A DNA stretch of 64,000 nucleotides from assembly GCA_949751835.1 (NCBI GenBank), contig CATKHK010000079.1, positions 145,925-209,924 on the forward strand. Reading direction: 5' to 3'. Made by a program: the position numbers and the translations under genes. This DNA comes from Blepharisma japonicum (taxonomy: Eukaryota; Ciliophora; Heterotrichea; Heterotrichida; Blepharismidae). Of the stretch, positions 33,460 to 45,179 are shown piece by piece (positions within the stretch are counted from its first letter, which is position 1; each line of letters opens with the position of its first letter). The notes below the pieces were generated by a model. The model was not told the origin of the DNA and searched no databases. It saw only the letters and a list, made by a program, of their open reading frames with translations.

Positions 33460-36126
33460 ATGCAGCTCACAATTCGCAATATCTCAGAACTAATTTATGA
33501 TAGGCTCATTCCTGAAGCTTCTAATATTGACAACCCACTTCTCCAAAAAATTGTCTCTATTAATTGCAGCCAAGACTTGCCAGATCTCTTGCAACTAGAA
33601 AACGAAGTATTTTCTTATGATTTTCAGGACAACTCAACTGCTAATCTTACTATTTTAATATATGAATCTTGCTGTTTTCAAGTATCTTTATATTCTAATC
33701 CTTTCAATTCAAAAATACTAGAATTTTCTATTGATAAGCTTTGAAACATCAGCAAAAGGTGCTCTTATTTTATTAGAGAAGATTCAATTCGTGAAATTCT
33801 TCATCGAATAGTTTATATTATTACCTCAAATGATGTCAATGAAAACCCAGAAAATTGGTTAGAACAAATAAATCGGCTGAAAAGAATGATGTTTTATTTG
33901 TTTGACGATGAATTAGCTGAGTTGGCAAGCAAAAATTTCAAGGATAAATATAAAAATATAAAATGGAGCCTCAAAATAGTTTCAGCTTTAGAATGAGCTG
34001 GACTGGCAATTCCGTTGACAAAAAGATCAAAACTTAAAGAAGCATTTGCATTTTTGTCAACAAAATCAAAAGAAAATGAAATAATTAAAAAATCAAGCTG
34101 ATATAAAAAAGAGAAATTTTTAAGCTGAATTAACAATATGGATGAGTCACCTACGAATCTAATGGTAGCTAAGATAGCTTTTGAAATGTATTTGCCTATG
34201 AGTGAATACTTAAATAATGAAGATTTATATGATAAGGATTGATTTAAAATAGAAAGTGAAATATTTTTAAATTTTTTAGGAAACTTTCCAGAGGAAATAA
34301 GAATATCATTAATTGATGCAATGAAAAAATATAAATTATCAAGCCAAAAATATAAAAAAGATAAAATTCTCAATATTTTGTCAAAAATTATAATTGACGA
34401 CCCTGATTTATATTTAAATTTTCAATTACTTGGATTTACACTATTCAAGCCACTTGAATTGCACCCAAAATTAGTTTCTTCAAAAAGAGAAGTTAAATAT
34501 CATAAAAAAATATTGCATTCAAATAAGTTTTCAGCACCAGAAGTAAAGGTCCAAAAAGCACATATCATTTTAAACGGAAAAAAAGTATATGTAGCTGTAA
34601 AAACTTATTCTTGCAAAAATCCTGATTTATTATATAAATTCCAAAAAGAGCGCGATATTTTGTATATGCTATCAGGGAAACATAAAGTTTTTTTAAAATT
34701 TTATGGGTCATTTTGGTCTAAAAAGAAATTAAATAATGAAACAATTTATTCGTTCTCAATAGTAATGAAACTATGTGAGAAATCTTTAAATGATGATATA
34801 GAAAATAGCGCGAAATACTCAGAAATAAAATGCTACAATATCATTGGTATGCTACTTGAAGGGTTTACTATTTTAGAGAGAATGGAAATTTATCATCATG
34901 ATATCAAGCCTCATAATATATTGCTTACTAAAAAAGGAATCCCGAAAATTGCAGATTTTGGAATATCAATACTTGGGTTAAGATGAAATTCTGCATACGG
35001 CCAGTCAAAATCTGACTTATTAAAAGGTACAATGCATTATATATCTCCAGAACTTGCAGAGGCCCGTGATAGTTTCAAACAAAATCCAAATTTAAAATTT
35101 ATTATTAGTCCAAGATATACTGATATTTATTCTTTAGGATTAGTTTTGTCTGAAATTTGAAAATTAAAGCCTTTTCATCCGGATAATGACAAAAAGTTTA
35201 ATGAAATAATTTCAAAAATGCTCAATAAAAACTATTGGGAAAGATTTGGAATGTTTTCAATATATTACCAATTTATTAATTTTCTTGGTAAAGACAGGCC
35301 TGATAACGCTCTGAGTTTATCTAGTTTTGAAGCTTCAGAATTTTGTGATGAAAATAATTTTGCGAGAAGTTCTAATTATATGGATAGATTTTTTAAAAAT
35401 TGTATTTATAAGAATCCTCCTGAAAAATGAGGAAACTTTAAAAAAGAAATTATCATTAGTGGGACACATATCCCTGATAATAAAGATGTTGGAGCAATAA
35501 TATTGTCTAATCCTAACCAAATGGAGCTTATCCCTTATAAAAATGAAGCTCAAACTTGATTAGAAATTTCCCAAAAAAATAATGAAGCAATTCTACTAGT
35601 TTTTAAATTTTTCCATATAAATGATGACCAAGAAAAATTGAGTAAACTTGTAATAATAACAGAAAAAATGATAAATAATTCATTATATGAAGAAATATCT
35701 AATAGATTTTTAATTGAAGAAAAATACTCTGAAAATGATATTTTAAAATTTTTATGTAAGCCATTCATGAAAAGCTTTTTAAAAATAGTGGAAAATTCAG
35801 ATATTTATTTAAATAATGACTTCACGAAATCGTTTATGGAGACTGAAAATGGATTTAAATTGGTGCCTTTTATAAGAAATGAAAACGAAGTTATACGTGG
35901 TTTATCTGAAAATAGAGAGTTTTTAAGCTTTAATTCTTTAGGTAATATGATTTATAGTATGGCAACTTTAAAATTTGATTACAATGATTTCATTACAGAA
36001 ATAGAAATTTTTGCAGAGGAATTAACCAATTCTTATATGAGAAGAGAATTTTTATTAAAATTTGAAGAAATTCTCATAAAATTCTTAGGAGAGATTTCTT
36101 TAAATGATATTTTATCATTATTCTAA
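33460..36126 (+). CDS. divergent protein kinase with long flanking regions
   Basis: About 888 residues from this ATG; the frame is open further upstream (an ATG at 33328 is possible). Read through about eight TGA codons. The kinase domain lies at about 350-600: VAVKTY with Lys at about 381, a catalytic loop YHHDIKPHNILL (HHD in place of HRD, Asp about 481), IADFGIS (Asp about 499), GTMHYISPEL and TDIYSLGLVLSEIW. No glycine-rich loop is visible before the Lys, where the text reads HIILNGKKV. About 350 residues on the N-terminal side and 290 on the C-terminal side are helical and not recognised. Key catalytic residues are present, so activity is likely. Strongly AT-rich codons, Lys/Ile/Asn-rich. 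Confidence 0.8.
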
Positions 36127-36160
36127 TGGAATTTTTATATTCAGCTAAAGCAACATTATT

Positions 36161-37236
36161 TTATATAATTATTAAATCGTTAAACAATGCCATTAATATT
36201 TTTTTAATTAAAAATTCATTAGTATTAATCCTCTCTTCAAAACTGAACTCAAAAAGATTAAAAATCCCTGAGATCAAGACATAAGAAGTTTTCAGGGCGA
36301 GCTTTTCGCTAGATTTTTCTGATAATTCAGTTGTATCTTGTCCGCAAAGAGAAGACCTTGAATGTGAGCATCTCTGCAACCTTAAAACAAGCTATCCTCC
36401 CTTTGAGGGATTTTTCACATGAGTATAGACAGAAGAATGCTTCGACTTGGTCTCTTGAGCAACGTTTAAAAATCTTCCCTTGACTTAAATCTAGGGTTAG
36501 CAGAGATAATTATCCTGACCTGATGCTAGCAAATTAGTTTTTTAACGATTCTCTTTTTTTTATTGCACAAGCTAGATTTTTCTTGACTTTTATTTAATTT
36601 AGGGAAGGTTAATTCATGAATTTTTAAAGCCACTTAATATTTAGAATAGGGGCTCCTCCATCTTTTCTAAAGATTGACTATCTATTCAATTACTTTTTTT
36701 CCTTGAAAAATCTGTCAAATTTATTCTATTTTTTAAGCTGCTTTAGAGTTAAATTCATTTATTATTTGCAATAAGATTTATCATTAATTCAACGGACCAT
36801 CAGGATAATAAACCTTTAGATCTGTTAGTGCTCTTTTTCTTCTTCTTTGAAATTAATACATTTAAAATTTCTTCTTTCATCATCTTTTTAGCTTATCCTG
36901 CATCATAAAAGATATTTCATACTCTTCATACGCTGAAAAAGGCCTGTCTCACACACTTTTACTGATTTAATAAGCGCACGAAATTTATTTCTCTTTAATT
37001 TCTCCATTTTATTTGCAATTAAGTAGGCGTTTTAGAAAGACTATTTTTTTCTAGGTAGAAGGGTCATGAGTTTGAATTCCAATATTAGCAAGTTCTCCTA
37101 ATCTTGTGTCCTTATCCTCAATTAGACTCTATAGTAAATCTTTAGATGATATTTTATTATAAATATCACACAATGTAGGTTTTGGTATAAGCTCAAAATA
37201 TTCTTCTAATACAGCAGTAAACATCTTCTTCTTATT
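36161..37236 (-). pseudogene. possible decayed gene remnant
   Basis: Coding-looking pieces on the minus strand are separated by TAA/TAG and shifts: MFTAVLEEYFELIPKP starting near 37229, DKDTRLGELANIGIQTHDPS, and QRCSHSRSSLCGQDTTELSE near the 3' end. No family is recognised and no intact paralogue is seen in the window, so this is a weak call made on composition and text only. Confidence 0.3.
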
Positions 37237-37354
37237 TATTAAAAAATTATTTCAAAGCCATTTCTATAATTACTACATACAAAAGGTCTAGCTAATAGCC
37301 TCAATTATATTTCCTATAAAATAAATCATAAGAGATTAATAGAATTTACATAAT

Positions 37355-39130
37355 TTATTTAAAAGGCCTTTTTCTTTCTGCTGATTTTGAATTCCTCGGT
37401 ACCAATGGAGACTTTTCCAAACTTGTCCTGATTTTACTCTGCGAAGAAATAGTTGGCTTGAAAAATCTAGATAATGGCGAAATTTTTACATGAGATTTCT
37501 GGTCATTTTCTTTATTTTGTTTTAAAGAATCACTAGTAGAAACTGATGTTTTTCTGTCATATATAGCCCTTGGGGTGTTTACATCTGAACTAGGAGGCGA
37601 AAAGAACGTCATTAAATGATGGGAATTGAAGGAGTCTTCATTATCAAACGCAATAGGACAGTCAACTGGGTTTGATAATTGTAAAAAGTCTTCAAGAGCT
37701 ACAAGATTTACTCCAATTTTTACCACGACCTGATTATTATGAGCTTGTAGGTAAAAATCTTTGCCATTTATAGAATACAAGTTATTTTGGATTTTTGTCA
37801 GAGTGCCACGGAATCTGTGCCTACGAAGGGTATCTTGGACTAAGCTATGAAGAAAAGAGCTTTGAAGATTCTGCAGCTCATTCTGGGAATCTAAAAGTCC
37901 ATTTGCTAAAGCTTGCTTTTCTCCATCTGCAGCTACCAATTTCATAGTTAAATATTTTACGTGCTCTTCTAATTTCTCTTTTCCAGCCTTCAAGTCTTCA
38001 ATTTCCTTGCTTTTTTCTTCTCCATTTTTCTCAAAATTTCTCAATTTTTCATCTTTTTCTTTACTTATTTTTTCTAAATTTTCTATTTTTGCTTCCAATT
38101 CTTTATATTTCACCTGCAATTCTTTATGGCTTTCATTTTCTTTGTCGCAGTTTTTGTTTCATTCATTTCCTATACTTTCCAACATATTTTGGAGCTCTTT
38201 TCTTCGTCTTTCTGACTCAAATAAATTCTCTTTAGTCATTGAAAGCTCTTTTTTAAGCTCGCTAAGCTTTGCTGTTGTGATTTCTGCTTGGATTCTTGTA
38301 GAGAAGTCGCTTAATTGCTTTTTTTCTCCTTCGAGCGACCTAGTTGCACCTTGAAGCCTCGTGATTTCGTTCATAGCTTCTGTAATTTCTATATCTTTTT
38401 GCTCCAATAGTTTTAACAAAGAATTTTCTCTGGTTTGAGACGTCTCCATGGCTTCTTCAAATTCTTGAGAAATTTTAATAATTCGTGAATCCTGTGACTC
38501 CCTTCTGTCTTGCTCAAACTTAAGCTGAGTTTGACACAAATTCAGCTGATGTGTCAGTTCCTGGGTCAACGCAATTTGTTTTTTATATAAAACCCGCAGC
38601 TTATCTGAATTTTCTGTTACAGAAGTCTCAGGGTCTATAGAAAAAGTATCATGGATTGGGCTTTCCGGAGACTTTGAGCTAGAAGTAATTGATGCGTCTA
38701 AATCCTCATTGTACTCGTCATAAGACGCATTTTTATCACAGAGAGGAATTCTTGGCATCGTCGAGTCTAAATTTTCTTTAATGACGCTGTCTACTGATAT
38801 AAGTAATCTTGGGCTTTTTGTTGATTCCGGGACTTCGCTTAAAAAGTCTTCAGCTTTATTAGCAAATATTGGAAGCCAAATTGTGGTATTATAAGGCAAC
38901 TTTTCCACTGAAAAACTGACGCTGCCGTAGCAGCCGTCATCGTTACTCATTTCTTTGATTGTTAATCTTGCAGTCCCAGTGACAGGTAAATCCACAATAT
39001 TTTCGTTTCCGAGATTTATAGGTGTGATGACGTCTAAAAGTCTGTTTTCTACTGAAATATAGCACCCCAGCGTCTCTGTGCTCCATGGTCCTTCTGCTTT
39101 AAGTAATTGAAACTCAAGGACATTTGACAT
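37355..39130 (-). CDS. coiled-coil protein with possible N-terminal C2-like domain
   Basis: A 591-residue protein; the TGA at 38159 is read as Trp and joins two long frames. Residues 1-120 look like a beta-rich, C2-like fold (EFQLLKAEGPWSTETLGCY, ARLTIKEM...CYGSVSFSVEKLP). A long coiled coil runs from about 185 to 430 with charged heptads. The C-terminal region has a small conserved-looking block, HRFRGTLTKIQNNLYSING, followed by DFYLQAH and VVVKIGVNLVALEDFL. It resembles short beta domains in other ciliate cytoskeletal proteins, perhaps GAR-like, but I cannot name it. The tail is Ser/Lys-rich. A structural cytoskeletal role is the likeliest guess. Confidence 0.75.
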
Positions 39131-39181
39131 TATTCAAATTTTAACGTAAAGGAAATTATGTTAAAATGGCTGATATTAATA

Positions 39182-40658
39182 TTATGAAGTCGTGTCTTTT
39201 TCGTTGGCTTTTTCGTTTAGCTCCGTCCTCTCAACTACATATGCTCTTGAAAAGAAAAATAACTAAATAGATCTTACCACTCCACAGAAAAATAAGAAAA
39301 ATGCATACAAAAACTCCCACCATCAGTTTGAGGCTTCAAAAAAACTGTCAAAACCTACCAAAGCTACCACAAATGTAGTAAGTGTCCAGGTAACTGCACT
39401 AGTAATTGCAATCCCTTTATCGCAAAGTATGTCAGCATTATAAAGCCACATAATCGGACCTATTGAAATTTCAAAGAAAAATACATAAATAGCAATTATT
39501 GCTATTTTTGTCCCAATTAAAACTTGATTATCTTCATAAATGCTGAATGGCTCTAAAATTAGTAAAAGAATATAGCACGAGCCCATTCCTACTGCTCCAA
39601 TCTCTAGCATCTGTTTTTTGCCTTTATGATAAAGGAAATATACTATTAAAAAGGCTGAACTTCAGTTAATAATCCCAAAAAGAATAGTAAAATAGTCTTG
39701 TGAACTTTTGCTTGAGTTTGATTCTTTCATCAAAGCTGTCGAGTGGTATATAATCATATTAATCCCTGTAAACTGCTGCAAAATCGCTACTGTGCAGCCA
39801 AGTTTCAGCCCACGTTTATGGATTTCCATTGTAAATAAGTCTTTATAGCTAACTACTTTATTTTCTTGGTCAGGGTTCGGATCAATAATATTCCCAAAAG
39901 AGTCTTTTAAGTCTTGATTATAATAAAGCCAGCTCATCAATGCTATAGCGTCATTGCGACGGTTGGACATTCACAGATAAGTCGGGGTTTCGTTATCAAA
40001 TTTTCAATACATTAAGAATAGATGTAGGATAGATATAGCAATTGGGAATGCAAAAGCTAGGGCATTTGTAATGGATGAATGGGTTTGGCACGCAAGAGTT
40101 CCTAAACAGTAAGAAATTAAAATTCCAAGGGTAATCATCACTTGGTTCATGGCTGCTAGGCTGTTATAGGTTTCTATAGGGGTTAATTCTCGGACTGTAT
40201 AGAGAATACTGTAAAGTGGAACTAAAAAACTGGAAATTCCTGAGTTGAGGCCGCATATGAAGTGGCCAATATCGAAGACAGGGGTGAAGTGATTGCTTGC
40301 GTCTCCGTGGCTGGGAAATCCACCATCACCTATTCCGAAAATGATACTAACGGTGCACTATTTATATCATACAATTGCTGAACCAATAATATTAAGGATA
40401 TCGCTACATAGAAAAGCCTTTAATCTTCCAAAAGAGCTGCTTATTCAAGCTCCCAAAAAGCAGCCAAAAATCGCTCCAAATGGCATTCATATTTGGAAGA
40501 GAAATTTGTTTGGACTGCCCTCATGAAGTCTTGATAAAAAAGGATTGAGAATTCCTGCATGGTAGCCTTAATAAAATCTACCAAATAAAAACGAAGATAA
40601 AGAGGCTGTGACTGCTAAACAATAGAAATATGAGCTGAGTTAAAATTTACATCTTCAT
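39182..40658 (-). CDS. MFS sugar transporter, five exons with tiny introns
   Basis: Only after removing four introns (16, 15, 15 and 15 nt) does a full 471-residue sugar porter appear; the spliced length is a multiple of three. TGA is Trp at several sites. Motifs in order: FLFGYHAGILNP in the first helix, MPFGAIFGCFLGAW, SSFGRLKAFL (G-R-x-K-x loop), YTVRELTPIETYNSL, HKRGLKLGCTVAILQQFTG then INMIIYHSTALM (the QQ-GIN motif of helix 7), and FEISIGPIMWLYNADIL (GP-W motif of helix 10). A short cytosolic tail (SRAYVVERTELNEKANEK) ends at TAA. Twelve hydrophobic segments can be placed. It probably carries hexoses, by facilitated diffusion or proton symport. Confidence 0.9.
39263..39277 (-). other. 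15-nt intron 4 of the sugar transporter
   Basis: GTAAGATCTATTTAG. It contains an in-frame TAG; removal gives the charged C-terminal tail. Confidence 0.85.
40358..40372 (-). other. 15-nt intron 3 of the sugar transporter
   Basis: GTATGATATAAATAG. It interrupts a membrane helix and carries TAG; removal gives GSAICTVSIIFGIG. Confidence 0.85.
40567..40581 (-). other. 15-nt intron 2 of the sugar transporter
   Basis: GTAGATTTTATTAAG. Removal joins FLFG to YHAGILNP, the conserved helix 1 motif. Confidence 0.9.
40635..40650 (-). other. 16-nt intron 1 of the sugar transporter
   Basis: GTAAATTTTAACTCAG, after only eight coding bases; removal avoids a TAA at codon 4. Confidence 0.85.
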
Positions 40659-40872
40659 GGTTGCTTATTTATAATTTTATTACAGAAAAAAGTTGTGAAA
40701 AAACCAATCAAGATCACAATTATTAGTCAATAAAGAATTTTTAAGCCAAAATATAAATAAATAAAGAAATTTAAGGAGTTTGTGGAAAGAATTGAATAAA
40801 ATATATTTTTATAGATATTTAAGGGTAAAGACCATCTCCGCATATAGCTGGTTATTTTAAAATACTTTTAAA

Positions 40873-43365
40873 TTATTTCTTCTTCAGCTGCTGGGTAATA
40901 TCTTTCAAAAGATTTTCCCTATCCTTTTTGCTGAGCTCGTTTTTTTCTGTAAACTCTTTCACAACATCTTCTGCAGTATCAGTGCTATTGAAATGGATAA
41001 TTTTAGTAACACCTTTTACTGTAGCTTTAACATTTAATTTTTTTCCAGCTGCTGCCTTATTTGGGGTTTTTGATTTATTTTCTTCAATTTTTTTAGTTGA
41101 TTTTTGTTTGACTAGTTTGGTTTCTTCTTCAATAGTTTCCCCATTGCCTTCTTCTACATGCTGGCTCCAAGGAGTTGTTTTTTCTTCTTCGACTTTATTG
41201 ATTTCGTGGCTTTCTTGCTGAGTTTCAGTTTTTTTCTCTTCTGAGACAGGCTGCCCAGAGCTTTTTCCTTTTTTGTGCTTAATTTTTTTCTCTTCTTTTG
41301 GAAGAGCTTTTGTCTCGTCTTTATTTTTCAATGAAGAGGCCTCTTTTTGTTCTTCTTCTTTGGTAGGCTCTTGTTCAGAAGCTTTTGGGATTGTTTTTTG
41401 TTTAAGTTTTAGAGTCTTTTTAGATTTTTGCTCTTCTTTGGGTGGCTCTTCGATTTTTGAAGAAGAATTGGCTTTCCGCTTCTTTTTAGGAGGAACTGGG
41501 GATGCTGGCTTGTCTTGTTTTTCTTCTTCAGGATTGATTGGAGTGGCTTCAATTTTGACCTCTTCTTTTATAAGAGCTGGTTCTTGCTTTACAATAGTTA
41601 TTACTTCTTCTTTTTTCAACTCCTCAACTTTCTGCTCAACTTTCTGTTCTACTTCAACATTTATTTCTTTTTTAACAGTAATTTTCTCATTAGATTTTGA
41701 TTTTTTAATTGTTTTTGTAGTTTTTTCAATGCCTACCAAGGAGCTATGCTTTGCTTCGCCTCGAATTTTTTTCTTTTCTTCTGAAGCTGTATTTAGCGCC
41801 TTTTTTAAAGCAGATTCCTTTTCTTGTTTAATTTCTACGCCTTCTGATTGAGCTCTGATAAGATCCAAATTTTTAACTGTAATTAGCTCGTCTGTATTTA
41901 TATGAAGTTCTTCCTTCTTTTTCACAATTTCATTATTAGGTTCAGCTTGTTTTTCAGGGATAGAAGTTCTATCAGTTGTAAGATCAGATATATTGCTAAG
42001 ACTTTGGGATTTTCCCAACTTTTCAGCTTCTCCAATATTTTCTATTTTTATTCCAACTTTTTTGCCGATTTTGGATTCTTCGATTTCATGCTTTGGAGTG
42101 GACTCTGCGCTTTGGCCATCTTTGGAGGATTTTATACTTCCTGATCTTGGCTTAACTACAGTCTTTGACTTAATATTTTTCTTTTGGGGAATTTTCGATT
42201 TATTTTCAGCTATTTTATCTGGCTTTTTTTCTTCTTCATGTGGCTTCTCTTCTTTAAGATCTTCTTTTATTTCTTTTTGCGCAGGTACTGCTTCTCCTTT
42301 TGGCTGTTTGTCTTCAGCTTTCGGTTCTGTATCATCAAGTTTGAAGTCAACTTTTTTTTCTTGAACTTTTATTTCTGCAGGTGCTATTTCAACTGGAATT
42401 TGGGGTGCTTCTGCTGGCTTGGTTTCCTCTTTATTTACTTTTTGCTCATCTTTTGCTGTTTTCTTCAACTTATTATCTGTCTTCGCAGCAATGGTTTTTG
42501 ATTTTTGAGGAGTCCTTTTATCTTTTAGATTTTTATCTTTTGCAGAAAAGCTTATTTTCGATAAACTTTTTGATTTCAGAACTTGGCCATCCTCTTTGGC
42601 TTCTTCTACTATTTTTTTGCTTTCTTCCTTCTTATTTTCTTCCTTTTCTTTAGTTTCTAGCTTTTCTTCGGTTTTAACTACCTCAACTTTTTCTTCCTGA
42701 GCCCTATTGTTATGGTTTTCAGTAATTTCATTTGGCTTCTTTTCAACTTCTACCTCAACCTCTTTCTCTTCTTCAATTTTTTCTTGTATTTTTCCATTGG
42801 CTTTATCAAAATCAATACTTTCGTTTGGACGCCTACCAAATTCTTTACTAACGTCGTCTAAGCTTCGACTTAGCAAATCACTTTCATCCTTAGAAACCAA
42901 ACTTTTATCAACAGAAAAGCTTTTGGTGATTTCGAATTTTCTCGTTGATTTCCCCATCTCATTTTCAAGTATCCTCACATCCATGCTCATTGGAAGAGTT
43001 TTTTGCATAAACGTTGACTGCCTTTGTCTATATGTTCCAATAGTCGGCTGAAAAATCCAGCTTTTTACTTTGAACTGCTTTTTATTTTTGCGTTCTTTCT
43101 GCACAAACCTATCCACTGTTTGACATCTCATGTTAGAAGTGTGAATTTTTACACTCTTCTCACAAAGCGTAGGTGCAAATGAGAAATCGGTACAATCGTT
43201 TAATTTATATAGTTCACATTCCAATTTTTCCTGCAAAGTTCTGCTTCGTGGATTCACACTTTTGTGTTTTCCTTTGAATTTGCTGTCTCTTGTTATCGAA
43301 GAAAAAGCTCCTTGGCTTCTTGCAGTTAAAGCTTGCTCTTCACCACCACCGAAATTGTGAAGCAT
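40873..43365 (-). CDS. Lys/Glu-rich low-complexity protein, 830 aa
   Basis: One uninterrupted frame with no TGA. Residues 1-165 are less biased and contain two short similar motifs, DFSFAPTLCEKSVKIH and SWIFQPTIGTY. From about 185 to 790 the protein is a highly charged, Lys/Glu/Pro/Ser-rich disordered region with repeated KKEE, EEKK and PKEE runs and scattered KSLSKISF / KSQSLSNIS-like phosphosite texts. The last ~50 residues (VKATVKGVTKIIHFNSTD... to KKK) look like a small folded domain. Such proteins in ciliates are often cytoskeletal or microtubule-binding; there is no direct evidence here. Long antisense frames across it are artefacts of the composition. Confidence 0.8.
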   Translation of the reverse strand: MLHNFGGGEEQALTARSQGAFSSITRDSKFKGKHKSVNPRSRTLQEKLECELYKLNDCTDFSFAPTLCEKSVKIHTSNMRCQTVDRFVQKERKNKKQFKVKSWIFQPTIGTYRQRQSTFMQKTLPMSMDVRILENEMGKSTRKFEITKSFSVDKSLVSKDESDLLSRSLDDVSKEFGRRPNESIDFDKANGKIQEKIEEEKEVEVEVEKKPNEITENHNNRAQEEKVEVVKTEEKLETKEKEENKKEESKKIVEEAKEDGQVLKSKSLSKISFSAKDKNLKDKRTPQKSKTIAAKTDNKLKKTAKDEQKVNKEETKPAEAPQIPVEIAPAEIKVQEKKVDFKLDDTEPKAEDKQPKGEAVPAQKEIKEDLKEEKPHEEEKKPDKIAENKSKIPQKKNIKSKTVVKPRSGSIKSSKDGQSAESTPKHEIEESKIGKKVGIKIENIGEAEKLGKSQSLSNISDLTTDRTSIPEKQAEPNNEIVKKKEELHINTDELITVKNLDLIRAQSEGVEIKQEKESALKKALNTASEEKKKIRGEAKHSSLVGIEKTTKTIKKSKSNEKITVKKEINVEVEQKVEQKVEELKKEEVITIVKQEPALIKEEVKIEATPINPEEEKQDKPASPVPPKKKRKANSSSKIEEPPKEEQKSKKTLKLKQKTIPKASEQEPTKEEEQKEASSLKNKDETKALPKEEKKIKHKKGKSSGQPVSEEKKTETQQESHEINKVEEEKTTPWSQHVEEGNGETIEEETKLVKQKSTKKIEENKSKTPNKAAAGKKLNVKATVKGVTKIIHFNSTDTAEDVVKEFTEKNELSKKDRENLLKDITQQLKKK

Positions 43366-43639
43366 TTATTTTTTCCTATTATTAGCTTTTTAATCTTATT
43401 ACTGATTTCTTTTATGTTTGTTTTTAACGATAAATTTTATTTGACAATATTTTGATTTTTAAATAGAAAATAATAAAAATTAGAAGTGTTATTAATACTC
43501 TTTGATTCCTAAATATTATATGAATTTGCAATAAAATAATATCCTAAGTAATAGGAAATAAAGAAAAAAAGTTAATAAATGTAATTATAGTTTTTAGCTT
43601 CAATTTAATTATCAAAATTTAATTTAGAATATAATTAAA

Positions 43640-44400
43640 TCTCCTTATCAAACTTATTTCTTTTTCTGAAGGCATTTCCTCATCATAAAGAATTGAAACT
43701 CGATAAGAGTAAAACCAAATCGGGAGACGATGAATAGCCATTGTTTGCTTCAATATTATAGATAATCTTTGTTATTGAATTTCCAATTCCATCCTTTTTG
43801 ACTTTTTTATATAGAACTTCCTCCAGAGGAAATGGATTTTGAATATGCTCCATACAATGAATCAAAGCGTCACTGTAATTTCATGACATTTCATATAAAA
43901 TTCTCCAAACTTTTCTTCTTTGGCAAATTGGATTTGGATAATCCCATCTTCTTTTTGACAACACACAAGGATGGATTAAGTATTTATATTCTTTAAAAGT
44001 TGTTGACAAATCTTCTTCATTTTTGTGAAAATAAATCCAACAAACTAAATACATTTTCATGTTTATAAAGTACTGGATTTTGAAAATCGACCTTTATTTT
44101 CGCCACCTATTGAAAAACTCTTTGGAGCTATCCCTTCGTAAACAAGAAAATTATTGTGAGGGGTTTTGTAAATTTTTCATTAGACGTCCATAAATCAATA
44201 TCTATGAAATATTCCTCTATCTCTTTTTGGAAATAAAATCTCTTTGGATAGATACTTGGTTTAATGTCAACTTCCTCTTTTTTTATTCTCAACTCCCTCA
44301 ACTTCCTTCTCATTTTCATTTCCAGTGTCTTCTTTTTCCTTTGTTATTTGCATTTTCTCTATTTTTTGTATTTTGGCAATTTCAAACACAAAGTTTTGAT
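43640..44400 (-). pseudogene. decayed gene, frameshifted, copy 1
   Basis: Coding-looking pieces on the minus strand in three frames: MDQNFVFEIAKIQKIEKM at the 5' end, then VDIKPSIYPKRFYFQKEIEE, then YKYLIHPCVLSKRRWDYPN (with TGA as Trp) and FPLEEVLYKKVKKDGIGNS near the 3' end. Shifts between them do not fit 15/16-nt introns. A second, shorter decayed copy lies at 44865-45130. Family not recognised. Confidence 0.6.
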
Positions 44401-44464
44401 CCATCTTAAGATATTTATTGTCACATTTTGCCTTTTCATAGAGAATATCTTCTTAATTTTGAAT

Positions 44465-44791
44465 TTATAAGAGTTCACTGCAACTCTGAGAGAGTACTCT
44501 AAAATTAAATTTTACTCATTTTTCTTCTCCTACTTCTTCAACTAAAGGTTTATTTAAAGAAGATTCAGCAAGCTTTTCAATTTTACTTTCTGGAACTTCT
44601 AGCATAGTTCTGACCGAATTCAGACATCTATTAAAAATTGGCCCAAATTCATTGAAACAAACTTCATGGACTTCTATTTTGCATTCAGCAATACCGCTAT
44701 CTAATTTATCTTTCTTTTCAGTGGTTATTGATTCATTAAACGCAAGCTCAGTCATATTAGTGAGACATTGCAAATGTTTAGAGCCTGTCAT
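44465..44791 (-). CDS. small hypothetical protein, 108 aa
   Basis: ATG-to-TAA frame with one TGA (Trp) at 44516. Helical and acidic, with MTGSKHLQCLTNMTELAFNE at the start, four cysteines in the first 60 residues, and ESKIEKLAESSLNKPLVEE. Not recognised. A broken copy with an insertion lies at 45180-45500, and both neighbours are decayed, so this may itself be a fragment of a larger lost gene. Confidence 0.45.
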
Positions 44792-44864
44792 TTATATTAT
44801 AATCTGTTGGATAAATTTCTTAATAAATTAATCGACGATTAATTTATTATCAACCTTCATCTTA

Positions 44865-45130
44865 GGATATCATTAAAGCTCTTTATCAAACCTATTTCTG
44901 CTTCTGAACGCCTTTCTTCTTCATAAAGAATTAACGCTCGATAAGAGCAAAACCAAAACGGGTGAAACCGATTGTATATTCAAAACTATAGGCACTCTTG
45001 CTGCTGACTTATCATTTTTTGGCTTTTATATATAACTTCCTCTAGAGGAAATAGCCCCATATATTGAATCAAGCGTCGATATGATTTCAAGACATTTCGC
45101 TAAGGTTCGTTTAAATCATTTTTCATATGA
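44865..45130 (-). pseudogene. decayed copy of 43640-43900
   Basis: Base-level similarity to the 3' part of the 43640-44400 locus: matching blocks include TAAAGAATTAACGCTCGATAAG, shorter CTTCCTC-AGAGGAAAT, and CATTTC after GATTTCA. Frame destroyed. Confidence 0.65.
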
Positions 45131-45179
45131 GAAACTATTCTGAGACTGTTCTTGTCCTCAATTTGAGCTACTCTTTCTT

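Noticed and set aside
40928-43051. Several long plus-strand frames rich in Phe/Leu/Ser
   Set aside because: They are antisense shadows of the Lys/Glu-rich 830-aa gene; AAG/GAA codons reversed give CTT/TTC.
44516-44540. Possible 17-nt GT...AG intron at the end of the 108-aa frame
   Set aside because: All well-supported introns here are 15 or 16 nt, and removal does not improve the frame.
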